DNA of 21,981 nt from Anaerolineae bacterium. Lineage in GTDB: Bacteria; Chloroflexota; Anaerolineae; 4572-78; J111. How positions within the stretch are numbered: the stretch's first letter is position 1; every line of letters begins with the position of its first letter. Position numbers and translations under genes: made by a program. This document shows positions 1 to 6,527 of this stretch, in pieces. The stretch lies in NCBI GenBank assembly GCA_020433835.1, contig JAGRBY010000044.1:1-21981 (forward strand). Reading direction: 5' to 3'. Below the pieces are notes generated by a model, which was given only the letters and a program-made list of their open reading frames with translations, searched no databases and was not told the DNA's origin.

Positions 1-973
1 CACAAATTAATCCTTTACCGGTCAGATGCGTCTCTATAAAGCGATTGAGCGCCTGCTTGTTTTGCTCGTAGGTCAGCTCACGCAGCAACGCAACTTCGAT
101 TTTGCGGGCGGGCCTGCCATTACGCGCGGGTTCCAGATCTTCTGCCATTTGCCAGAGGGCTTGCCGCTCCGCTTCAGTAATGGCACCCTGATGTGCCGCC
201 CGCTCACTGCCCAGCGCCTTAACCAATGCCGGCGCATGTTCCGGGTCACGAACCCAGGTCTCGACAACATCGCCCTTGCCACGATAGTCGTGCGCTTTAT
301 CACCATAAATATCGAGATGGCGTCCGATGATGGTCTGCTTTTTGGTCGCCTTGTCATAGGCCGTCTCTTCATACTGATGCACCAGATAGCGCTGGTCGCC
401 GTCACTGATCGTCCAGTAGCGGCGCTTGTCCTTTTGCGAGGTGGCCTGGTTGGATAAAACAATGCCGTGGTAGCGCGAAACGACCATCTGACCATTGTCC
501 ATCTTCAAATGGTAGCTCTGCTGGTGATCTTTGTCGCGCAGCGTGAATCCGTCCTGACTCTCCCAAAGCCGCAGCCGGTCGGACAAGGCTTCCCCGGCCT
601 TCTCAAAATGTCTCAGCAATGTCTGCCAGAATTTGAGATTGGCGGGTAGTGCTTCTTGGCGAATGACAGGCCGTTTTTGATTCGCTTTCTCAAGTAGCCG
701 GAGTTGCGCGATAGGGGCTGTCCCTGCTTCGAGCAGCGCCAGCCCCTCCGGATCTTCCAGCCTGAAAAGTTCCTTTGCCTCCAGCTCACGGCGCAGCTCG
801 TCGCTGATGATGCCCTTGTTCAACCCCTTGCGGTGGTCGATGGCAACGGTACAGAGGCGCTGCCCCACATGGATGAGGCACTGGTTGGACTGATAGGCGG
901 CGGCTCCCTGCGCAGAGTCGCCCCTTGCCCGCGAGACGGTCGCCGCGTGCAAATGAAAATGCGCCTCACCCAT
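1..973 (-). CDS. MobA/MobL (MOBQ) relaxase, C-terminus outside window
   Basis: Nicks one strand at oriT and stays covalently linked to it during conjugation. The frame is open from an ATG at 973 to the window edge (324 codons visible). The N-terminus (HFHLHAATVSRARG then GAAAYQS) matches the MobA/MobL opening, where the Tyr of the AAAY motif (Y27 here) is the expected nucleophile. Residues about 226-324 (KAHDYRGKGDVVETWV, then DPEHAP, KIEVALLRELT) match the region that normally follows almost directly. Between them lies an insert of roughly 190 residues (31-225) that I do not recognise. The His-rich metal-binding motif should lie beyond position 1 and cannot be seen. A stop codon lies eight codons upstream of the ATG, so this is the first ATG of the frame; a purine-rich AGGCGAGG precedes it. 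The upstream neighbour is the oriT region, as in other MOBQ systems. Confidence 0.88.
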   Translation of the reverse strand, partial: MGEAHFHLHAATVSRARGDSAQGAAAYQSNQCLIHVGQRLCTVAIDHRKGLNKGIISDELRRELEAKELFRLEDPEGLALLEAGTAPIAQLRLLEKANQKRPVIRQEALPANLKFWQTLLRHFEKAGEALSDRLRLWESQDGFTLRDKDHQQSYHLKMDNGQMVVSRYHGIVLSNQATSQKDKRRYWTISDGDQRYLVHQYEETAYDKATKKQTIIGRHLDIYGDKAHDYRGKGDVVETWVRDPEHAPALVKALGSERAAHQGAITEAERQALWQMAEDLEPARNGRPARKIEVALLRELTYEQNKQALNRFIETHLTGKGLIC

Positions 974-1104
974 GTGACAGGCCTCGCCTGTTCGCTACGA
1001 CCTTGCAATCCCAGCTCTCACATGCTGTTTCTCTTTTCACCAGTAACCTCCCCGTTTTTCGGTTGCTGCTGTATGGCCCCCTTCACCAAGGCTCCGGTGG
1101 CCTA

Positions 1105-1169
1105 TCCGTCAGGGCTTCCCTGCCTTCGTTCGGCCTGCGAGCCTCTGAAGCCAGGGAAGCCCTGACGGA
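1105..1169. repeat. 18-bp perfect inverted repeat upstream of relaxase
   Basis: TCCGTCAGGGCTTCCCTG (1105-1122) is exactly complementary to 1152-1169, with a 29-base loop. It lies about 130 bases ahead of the relaxase start. No T-run follows on the minus strand, so it is not an obvious terminator. It may be a relaxosome binding site, an operator or an accessory oriT hairpin. Confidence 0.8.
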
Positions 1170-1345
1170 CGATTCTGCCTCTGCATCCCTTTCCCGTTAT
1201 GCTGGTGTTGTCGTTCTGACTCACTCACGGGAAGCTTCAGCAGAAAAAGCGGTGCGCTTTGCAAGCGCAAAGTATCCTGTGTTCCGAGGGAACACGCCGC
1301 TAGTTGTAGCGTTTGTGCCACCAACCACCGCCGCTGTCCACCCTC

Positions 1346-1420
1346 GTGCGCTGCCGTCAGGAAGCGCACTTACAACTATTGTCATTTTTTTCCGCAAGCT
1401 CCAAAAAAGCGCCAATAGTT
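1346..1420 (-). other. oriT: Predicted oriT core with MOBQ-type nic site
   Basis: On the minus strand the sequence TAAGTGCGC (1372 to 1364) equals the conserved core around nic in IncQ/RSF1010-type (MOBQ) origins, where cleavage falls within that core. As in those origins, the 3' arm of an inverted repeat lies immediately 5' of it: AACTATTG (1420-1413) pairs with CAATAGTT (1381-1374), leaving one base before TAAGTGCGC. The bases after the core are TTCC rather than the usual CCT. A second hairpin (GTGCGCT/AGCGCAC, 1369-1346) overlaps the nic core. The relaxase gene nearby belongs to the matching family. Polarity implies that the transferred minus strand leads with the relaxase-gene side. Confidence 0.72.
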
Positions 1421-1513
1421 TCTCGTGCGCCGGCTGCGCCGGAAATGCCGCCCGTGCCGGGCGAGTCACGCCGGATCTGTCGCACGGGTGAAAAGAGAGA
1501 GCGTTCCATCCCG

Positions 1514-2110
1514 TTAGCGATCCAGCTCCATCTGCCGTTCTTGCTCTTGCGTCTGCTCCTGCTCCGGCCCCTGGTCGTGCTGTTCCGGTGTATCGGGTCG
1601 GAACAGCTCCTCACGGCCATCACGCTCGAATGCTTGCTCCTGTCCAGGCTCCGGTTCCGGCTGCTCAGATGCACCAAATAAGGCTTCGCGCCCGTCACGT
1701 TCGATGCTCTGTGCCGGCTCGTCCGCTGTCCGTTGCACGTTATCATTGGTAGGCGGTGCCTGATGCAACGCTTGCAGGCTGCTTGCTTCCTCACGCGTGG
1801 CACCCGTGCGCTGCTGATCCTGTTGCAGCGTATTCAGCACCTGGCTTTCTTCTCTGCTTTGTCCGGTCTGCACCTGATCGTGGCGGAAAGCATCGAGACT
1901 CTGCGCTTCGGCGTCCGGTGCCGGTGTGACCGGCTCTGCCAGTTGTGCCGCGCGTTCCTGGCCATAACGGAGCATGGCGTCGGCGAACTCCACGATGTCG
2001 GGAGCGGATGGTCGCCCAATATTGGGGCCTGGAGAGAGATTTCCAAGCTCGGCTTCGGACATATCTTCGTAAAACTGTTCCGGGTTGGTTGCGGCATTTG
2101 GATTTGCCAT
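1514..2110 (-). CDS. Gln/Glu-rich repeat protein next to oriT, unknown function
   Basis: I do not recognise this 198-residue protein. It is hydrophilic and acidic with no membrane segment or signal peptide. Two internal duplications are visible: an approximately 20-residue unit around residues 72-111 (HDQVQTGQSREES, then QDQQRTGATREEA) and a later pair ERDGREALF / ERDGREELF separated by a Pro/Glu/Gln linker. The C-terminus is mostly Gln and Glu. The N-terminal 60 residues are the least repetitive (EQFYEDMSEAELG, IVEFADAMLRYGQERA) and may form the folded part. It lies directly upstream of the predicted oriT on the relaxase strand, so a relaxosome accessory role is possible, but this rests on position only. 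No strong ribosome binding site precedes the ATG. Confidence 0.7.
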   Translation of the reverse strand: MANPNAATNPEQFYEDMSEAELGNLSPGPNIGRPSAPDIVEFADAMLRYGQERAAQLAEPVTPAPDAEAQSLDAFRHDQVQTGQSREESQVLNTLQQDQQRTGATREEASSLQALHQAPPTNDNVQRTADEPAQSIERDGREALFGASEQPEPEPGQEQAFERDGREELFRPDTPEQHDQGPEQEQTQEQERQMELDR

Positions 2111-2223
2111 TGTGGTTGCGTCCTGACCTGCCTCTGACGGACAGATGATGAAGATGGTTCATGCCATCTTGCGACGGAGATGCGGTATCGGTTGCTGAAT
2201 GGTCGCTGTGCCGTGGTAGCAGC

Positions 2224-2271
2224 ACAGGCGGTCGGCACTTTGGTTTCCCCTCCAAAGTGCCGACCGCCTGT
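2224..2271. repeat. 20-bp perfect hairpin between two transfer genes
   Basis: Bases 2224-2243 are exactly complementary to 2252-2271 (starting ACAGGCGGTCGG), with an 8-base loop. It lies just past the stop of the polytopic membrane gene and about 110 bases ahead of the next minus-strand start. No U-run follows on the minus strand, so a simple intrinsic terminator is unlikely. An RNA-stabilising or processing hairpin, or a protein binding site, is more likely. Confidence 0.8.
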
Positions 2272-2298
2272 ACATGGGCGGTTAGCCTCTACAGACTG

Positions 2299-3156
2299 CT
2301 ACGCGTTGACGGTGGCGGTCTCTTCGTTTGTCCCCATTGTCTCGGCGACGGTGGCTTCGATGTCGCCGGGTCGAATGCCCAGCGTCTCCATGATGGGCGG
2401 GATGGGTGTGACCGGGAAGCCCATCGTTTGAGTGACGGAGGGTGTGCCGGCACCGAAGGCTTCGTCCCGCAATTGCTTCATGACACTGGATTCGATCTCG
2501 GCGTTAATCGCAGCGAGGTGCTTTTTGCGCCGCGTATTGAAGACAAGGTTGTTATGGATCATGAGCGCCAGAGATGCCCAGAGCAGGTAATTCCGGGTGA
2601 AGCTATCGGGAAGCAGGAACCAGATGACCGCATAGCAGAGCACTGGCTCGATGACCCGGTAAAGCAGTCCATCCGAGACCTGAACGCGGATGCCTTTGAT
2701 GGTGAAGGATGGCAGACTCAGCATCCAGTCGAGCCAGCTTACGCCGAAATTGTGGGAATGCCAGGGAATGTGCTGATTGTTGCGCCAGCCGATCCGTAAA
2801 ATGTGAATCACGGTAACGGCAATAAAGCAGAGGACAAAGGTCCGGTTGACGGTACGGGCCTCAGCTAGCGGCTGAATGCCCGGAATGAAAGAGAGCGAGG
2901 TCTGGAGATTGGCGAAGAACATAAAGAAGCGGATCGTGATGAGGCCCATGAGCCCATGCCCCAGATTGAGTTGGTCTTCGCCAAATTCGCGGCGGGTGAA
3001 TACCCGGATGGTGATGCTCATCCAGCCGACAAAGACCAGAATGACATCCTCGATGGCCCGCAATGTGGCGTGCATTCCGAGTGGGATGGTATGCATCAGC
3101 ATAAATTCTGCGTTGTTGCGGGGTTCCCGTGGTTTTGATGATCCTTCGTTTATCAT
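2299..3156 (-). CDS. Polytopic membrane protein of the transfer module
   Basis: A 285-residue integral membrane protein that I cannot place in a named family. Hydrophobic segments lie at about residues 34-52, 68-92, 106-122, 166-182 and 189-208. They are separated by basic loops (FTRREFGED, RIGWRNNQH, NTRRKKHLAA). The last ~70 residues are soluble, with a helical start (AAINAEIESSVMKQL) and a Pro/Thr-rich tail. Size and topology would suit a channel or scaffold subunit of a conjugation machine (VirB6-like in a loose sense), but no signature motif proves it. It is preceded by a diverged copy of the recurring leader, with AAGGA seven bases before the ATG. It follows the 184-residue Cys-pair membrane protein in the same direction. 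Confidence 0.8.
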   Translation of the reverse strand: MINEGSSKPREPRNNAEFMLMHTIPLGMHATLRAIEDVILVFVGWMSITIRVFTRREFGEDQLNLGHGLMGLITIRFFMFFANLQTSLSFIPGIQPLAEARTVNRTFVLCFIAVTVIHILRIGWRNNQHIPWHSHNFGVSWLDWMLSLPSFTIKGIRVQVSDGLLYRVIEPVLCYAVIWFLLPDSFTRNYLLWASLALMIHNNLVFNTRRKKHLAAINAEIESSVMKQLRDEAFGAGTPSVTQTMGFPVTPIPPIMETLGIRPGDIEATVAETMGTNEETATVNA

Positions 3157-3280
3157 GTTTGTGTTCCTTATCTTTGGCTCCTGTGTTCACCTACTGGCTC
3201 ACACATCGAGCGAGTTTATTCGCCTTTGCTATAGCGCTCAGGCGAAACAAGAGACGGAGGCGGTCAGGGGGGCCGCCTTC
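3157..3280 (-). ncRNA. Recurring leader element, copy E (diverged)
   Basis: Lies between the 184-residue membrane gene and the polytopic membrane gene, whose start it precedes. The core 3211-3177 (35 nt, minus strand) forms GCTC/GAGC, then GTGT/ACAC, then CC-AGTA-GG, and ends in AGGAGCCAAAGATAAGGA before the ATG. Further 5' a GGCGG/CCGCC hairpin and a GAGCG/CGCTC pair correspond to the upstream stems of the other copies. The sequence is the most divergent of the five, but the pairing pattern is retained. Confidence 0.55.
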
Positions 3281-3289
3281 TGCGGACAG

Positions 3290-3844
3290 CTATTGTTTGC
3301 TTGCTTTCCACTCGAAATAGGCGAGCATGAAGCTTTCAGCGGTGGTGTTTCTGGGCAGGGTCACTTCGCCATCCATCATGAAATCCGCTGCATCCTGCCA
3401 GGATTCGTAGCAATAGCGATGCCGGACGGTGAAGCCCTCGCTGACCAGCGTTGTCTTCCCCATGTCGGTGAAAACCTGGTCCAGCGTCTGCCCCGCCCCC
3501 TGTAGGAAGCCGTGCTCCATCCCGTCCTGATCCAGCACCACGCCGAGACAGACGACGATCCCTGCTTCCGGCGCATCCTTCGGATCTACTGCATTTTCCT
3601 GGAGGGCGCTTTTGGGCCCTTCTTTGGCAAGCGTATGTGTGTTGCCCGTATCGGCTGGTGCACCGCGCATGGCAAGGGTGACGCTCAGAGCCAGAAGGAT
3701 GAACACTGCTATCACGCGCCGGTCTGTGGCCCTTCGCCTGATACGATCTTCATGCGCCGCCCACATATTTGTGATGAGCTGCCGCAGCTTGTTTGATAAT
3801 GTCAGCATTGCTGCCCGTAGCTGTGTGTGATTGAGTTGTTGCAT
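3290..3844 (-). CDS. Single-pass Cys-pair membrane protein (paralogue 1)
   Basis: 184 residues: a basic N-terminal segment (1-43), one membrane helix at about 44-59 (VIAVFILLALSVTLAM), a linker, and an outer domain. The positive-inside pattern suggests the C-terminal domain faces outward. The domain has two Cys: C99 (IVVCLG) and C145 in YCYESW. The same C...C-x2-[ST]-W pattern recurs in the proteins at 6528-7037, 7263-7835 and 7963-8742, all in this operon, so this is one member of a four-protein local family. I do not recognise the family. A disulfide between the two Cys is plausible. A leader element with AAGGAG precedes the ATG. The C-terminus is shorter than in the paralogues at 7263 and 7963 and lacks their terminal 'ADxxFP' segment. 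Confidence 0.82.
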   Translation of the reverse strand: MQQLNHTQLRAAMLTLSNKLRQLITNMWAAHEDRIRRRATDRRVIAVFILLALSVTLAMRGAPADTGNTHTLAKEGPKSALQENAVDPKDAPEAGIVVCLGVVLDQDGMEHGFLQGAGQTLDQVFTDMGKTTLVSEGFTVRHRYCYESWQDAADFMMDGEVTLPRNTTAESFMLAYFEWKASKQ

Positions 3845-3960
3845 TGTGATTGCTCCTTATTCTTTTGCTCCCGCTGCGGGCCTCCTGGCCCTCGCATGGA
3901 GCGTGCTCAAGGCTGGGACGGTCTTACTGACCGCCTCTTTGTCTCCTAGTTTTGTAGAAT
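3845..3960 (-). ncRNA. Recurring leader element, copy B
   Basis: Fills the gap between the winged-helix membrane gene and paralogue 1. On the minus strand it has a CGGTC/GACCG hairpin (3933-3919), the conserved CCAGCCTTGAGC, then a 36-nt core (3902-3867). The core folds as GCTCC/GGAGC, GC/GC and GGGCC-AGGA-GGCCC, and is followed by AAAAGAATAAGGAG and the ATG at 3844. It is nearly identical to copy A (7836-7945) over about 100 bases. Confidence 0.75.
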
Positions 3961-3963
3961 CTG

Positions 3964-4884
3964 TTAGTCTGCTGGTGTGATTGCTCCCGAGGCCTCGTGG
4001 ATCCGCACCACACCATTCAGGGAGAGTGCGCCCTGCTGCTCCAGTGCGAGCAGATCGCGTCCGATGGTTTTGCCGGATACCGCAAGCCGACGCCCCAGGT
4101 CGGCGCGATTCAACGTCTCCACGGGCTGCCCCTCATAGGCACGGAGCAGCTCAAGCAATTGTGTCTGACGTTCAGACAGGTTCTCTGCCCGCGCCTGATT
4201 GGCGGCGGGCAGATTATGCGGACCAAAGCCGGAAGCCGAAAATTGGAAATCAGCATCGTTCACGGCTTTGCCGTTTACTCTGGAATCCTGAATCTCCACT
4301 ATTCCGGTTTCCGGTTTCTGATTTCTGGTTTCCGAACCCGGCATCAGCTTGCCCACGATATGATCGACATGGGCGACAACCAGTTGCTCAATGCGCTTTT
4401 CAGCTTTGGCCTGTGCCCGTGACACATCGACGCCGGCCATCACCTGAATGAGCGTCTGCGCAGCCAGGGTTTCTGCATGCTGACCGGCCTCATGAACGGC
4501 CTGACGGCGTTGTGCCTGTGCGTGCCAGCTATGAGCGAGGGGTAAGACAATCTCACCCGTGGCCGCCAGCGTAAATGCGAGCACATAGCCCATCAGCCCC
4601 AGGCGCTGGCTGTATTCATTACCCTGGATGATGCCCGACAAAGCCACCAGAATGAGGGTCACGGTGAGCAGGCCCAGAAATGCCTTTGTCTCGCGCATAT
4701 TAATCTCTGACAGCAGATGTGCCAGTACGACCAGCGCAGTGCCAATGGCCAGCCCCAGCGTCCAGCTTGCGACCATCGGATGCTCCAATGCGATAAAGAA
4801 ATGAGCAATATTCTGGACACTGACCAGGGCAAAGACCCCGGCCAGCGTGGTGACAAGATGTTGAGGTGATAATCGTTGTTTCAA
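3964..4884 (-). CDS. Four-TM membrane protein with C-terminal winged-helix domain
   Basis: 306 residues from a TTG at 4884, chosen because AAAGGAG lies 10 bases upstream. The frame extends to another TTG at 4923, which has no ribosome binding site. Four hydrophobic helices occupy about residues 10-32, 38-58, 67-87 and 95-115. A long Ala/Gln-rich helical stretch follows (115-175), then a variable linker, and then a winged-helix-like domain at about 230-290 (LSERQTQLLELLRAYEG, LGRRLAVSGKTIGRDLLAL). The four-TM plus HTH layout recalls the SpdB/DUF2637 proteins of actinobacterial conjugative plasmids, but I claim only similarity of layout. It could anchor DNA or a regulator at the membrane. The gene lies just after the coupling ATPase, which itself lacks membrane helices. 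The linker contains a heptanucleotide repeat insertion (4302-4336). Confidence 0.8.
   Translation of the reverse strand: MKQRLSPQHLVTTLAGVFALVSVQNIAHFFIALEHPMVASWTLGLAIGTALVVLAHLLSEINMRETKAFLGLLTVTLILVALSGIIQGNEYSQRLGLMGYVLAFTLAATGEIVLPLAHSWHAQAQRRQAVHEAGQHAETLAAQTLIQVMAGVDVSRAQAKAEKRIEQLVVAHVDHIVGKLMPGSETRNQKPETGIVEIQDSRVNGKAVNDADFQFSASGFGPHNLPAANQARAENLSERQTQLLELLRAYEGQPVETLNRADLGRRLAVSGKTIGRDLLALEQQGALSLNGVVRIHEASGAITPAD
4302..4336. repeat. Five tandem heptanucleotide repeats inside a coding region
   Basis: Five consecutive 7-base units on the plus strand: TTCCGGT, TTCCGGT, TTCTGAT, TTCTGGT, TTCCGAA. They fall in the linker between the membrane part and the winged helix of the minus-strand protein and encode the low-complexity ETRNQKPETG. 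Because 7 is not a multiple of 3, copy-number changes would shift the frame unless three units change together. Short heptamer repeats of this type are typical genome repeats in cyanobacteria and some Chloroflexota. Confidence 0.8.
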
Positions 4885-4915
4885 AGATGTTATGCTCCTT
4901 TGCACGCTGTCAGCC

Positions 4916-4932
4916 GTTAGCAAGATGCTAAC
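4916..4932. repeat. Intercistronic hairpin
   Basis: GTTAGC (4916-4921) and GCTAAC (4927-4932) with a 5-base loop, between the coupling-ATPase stop (4946) and the TTG start at 4884. It may help separate translation of the two cistrons. It also argues against initiation at the TTG at 4923, which would lie inside the hairpin. Confidence 0.5.
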
Positions 4933-4945
4933 AGCTGGCAGCTAC

Positions 4946-6427
4946 CTAATGCCTCTGATCGAAGACAATGCGGCTATACGTATCGCCGGTGCTATGGAAG
5001 GTGCGCCCGCCCGAATAGATGATGCCGTCCACAAGGAAGTTGTTCTTCGCGGCTCCACGCCGCAGCGTACTGAATTCAGAGGGCATGATTTTGTACCGTT
5101 CGGTCTCCGATCCCCCAGCCGTCTGAGAGGGATCGCCATCATGCGGGCGTGTGCTGCTATAGGATGGGGCCATCGTATAATGCTTGCCGATGAGGTTGGC
5201 GGCGTACTCGTTGGTGGCCCAGTCCGGCTGTGCATGGAAGATTTGGGTCTGGTAGGCACTCAGGAGACTGTGCGCTCCATCACGGCCCAGTTTGTCGTAG
5301 ATCTGCGAAACGTTTTGCGTGAGCATCAGGCTGGAACAACGCGCTCGCCGGGCAACATTCTGGAAGGTCTTGTCATAGGAACTGACATGGTAGTGCCCTT
5401 CATCAGCGATGAGAAACACTGGTCTGGGATGAATATCCGTGTTGCGACGCACGCACGCACGCTGGAATTGGAATTTCCAGATGCCCTGGATGATGCGGCC
5501 GATTTCAAAGTATTCCTGCACACTTGTATTCAACAGCAGAATGGCCCCGTTTTTGAAGGTGACGTCCGGTGTGATGGTCGTCTCGCTGGAGAGCATGTGC
5601 CAGGCAATGCCATGCTGAAGCATGTCGATATTTCCTGTCACTGACGCGATCACTGATGAGCGTGTGCGTGGGTTGAGACGGGCGAATTCCTTGGTCCAGT
5701 AGCGATAAATCATCTGAAAATCATGCTGTTGCTGTCGTGTCCTGGCATTCTGTCTGGCTTGCCACAGTTTTTCTCCCGTGTAGCCATACATCCACTCGTC
5801 GGTTTTGACCTGTTCTTCCGTCAAAGGGGCGTGGGCAATCAGCTCCCGCACATCTTCCAGCGTAACCTTGCCCTGCGCGAGCAACAGCGTGTCGCAACAG
5901 GCCCGCAGTAATTCATTCTGGGCGTTCTCCCAGTATTTTTCACTGCTTTTGTATTCCTTGCCGTCGATGATCTCATTGATTTGGGTCATGAGAACCAACA
6001 GGTTCTCCGAGAGTCCCATGCCATCATGCCCCTGCCTGGATTCGTAATCCATGAAGTTGAACTGGTGGGGATGGGGAGAACCTGGCTCAATGATGATGAG
6101 ATCACTCAGGCGTCCGGTGATTTTGCAGTAGTCGATGACCGTCGCTTTCTCTTCGGGCGTGCTGGTCATCCAGAGACCCCCGAATCCGTGGCGCAGATAG
6201 GCCTTGGCGAAATACTGCAAGGTTGCGCTACTTTTGCCTGCCCCCGTGCCGCCAAAGCAGCAAATGCCTTGCATGGAATCTCCGGTAAGGAAGGCATCGT
6301 AGGGTGAGAGCATCAGCAACGTCCGGTCCAGGCTCCACGGGTCGGGGTCATCCCGCGGGCGGTGAACCATGTGTGCGTTGCTAACCTCCGGTGGGCTACG
6401 GCCCAGCCATTTCTCTATCCATTTCAT
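4946..6427 (-). CDS. VirD4/TraG-type coupling ATPase, soluble form
   Basis: 493 residues from the ATG at 6427. Type IV coupling proteins bring the relaxase-DNA complex to the secretion channel using ATP. Walker A is GGTGAGKSS (59-67); Walker B is VFLIADE (337-343); a TQNVSQI segment (370-376) matches the conserved region after Walker B in the TraG/TraD/TrwB group. The middle (about 150-330) is the long helical insert usual in this group. No N-terminal membrane helices precede Walker A, unlike VirD4 or TrwB, so membrane attachment must come from a partner, perhaps one of the adjacent membrane proteins. The frame runs upstream to a TTG at 6610, but that stretch is the translated leader plus the end of the preceding gene, so the ATG is preferred. 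Its ribosome binding site (GGGAG) is part of the leader's conserved stem. Confidence 0.92.
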   Translation of the reverse strand: MKWIEKWLGRSPPEVSNAHMVHRPRDDPDPWSLDRTLLMLSPYDAFLTGDSMQGICCFGGTGAGKSSATLQYFAKAYLRHGFGGLWMTSTPEEKATVIDYCKITGRLSDLIIIEPGSPHPHQFNFMDYESRQGHDGMGLSENLLVLMTQINEIIDGKEYKSSEKYWENAQNELLRACCDTLLLAQGKVTLEDVRELIAHAPLTEEQVKTDEWMYGYTGEKLWQARQNARTRQQQHDFQMIYRYWTKEFARLNPRTRSSVIASVTGNIDMLQHGIAWHMLSSETTITPDVTFKNGAILLLNTSVQEYFEIGRIIQGIWKFQFQRACVRRNTDIHPRPVFLIADEGHYHVSSYDKTFQNVARRARCSSLMLTQNVSQIYDKLGRDGAHSLLSAYQTQIFHAQPDWATNEYAANLIGKHYTMAPSYSSTRPHDGDPSQTAGGSETERYKIMPSEFSTLRRGAAKNNFLVDGIIYSGGRTFHSTGDTYSRIVFDQRH

Positions 6428-6510
6428 TTTTGTTTTGCTCCCATGCTCGTCTTGCTCACTCGCATATGGAGCGTGCTCAAGGCTGCGGTCGGCCTGCTGG
6501 CCTCCCATAC
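6428..6510 (-). ncRNA. Recurring leader element, copy D
   Basis: Precedes the coupling ATPase. On the minus strand it has a GGCC-AGCA-GGCC hairpin (6502-6491), then GCAGCCTTGAGC, and a 36-nt core (6472-6437): GCTCC/GGAGC, ATGC/GCAT, and an AGCA-containing loop. Only CAAAACAAAA separates the core from the ATG, so the GGGAG in the 3' arm of the outer stem is the only ribosome binding site. Pairing would mask it. Confidence 0.7.
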
Positions 6511-6527
6511 GCTCACATATGCCCTGT

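Larger units (their letters stand above)
974..1513. other. Non-coding, hairpin-rich origin-of-transfer region
   Basis: About 540 bases with no convincing gene, between the relaxase and the repeat protein on the same strand. It holds a dense series of inverted repeats: an 18-bp perfect pair (1105-1122 with 1152-1169), 7-bp hairpins at 1253-1269 (TGCGCTT/AAGCGCA) and 1279-1295 (GTGTTCC/GGAACAC), a 5-bp hairpin at 1298-1311, a 7-bp hairpin at 1346-1369, and an 8-bp pair at 1374-1381 with 1413-1420. Open frames here in both directions show no protein-like composition. Position and structure fit an origin of transfer plus relaxase-gene control sequences. Confidence 0.7.

Noticed and set aside
73..495. 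Minus-strand open frame of 140 codons inside the relaxase
   Set aside because: Arg/Ser/Pro-rich shadow of the relaxase frame; the relaxase frame gives clear family motifs.
925..1491. Plus-strand open frame of 188 codons through the oriT region
   Set aside because: It runs through the relaxase N-terminus and several hairpins, with low-complexity composition and no ribosome binding site.
4892..5644. Plus-strand open frame of 250 codons opposite the coupling ATPase
   Set aside because: Antisense shadow; the ATPase on the minus strand has intact Walker motifs over the same bases.
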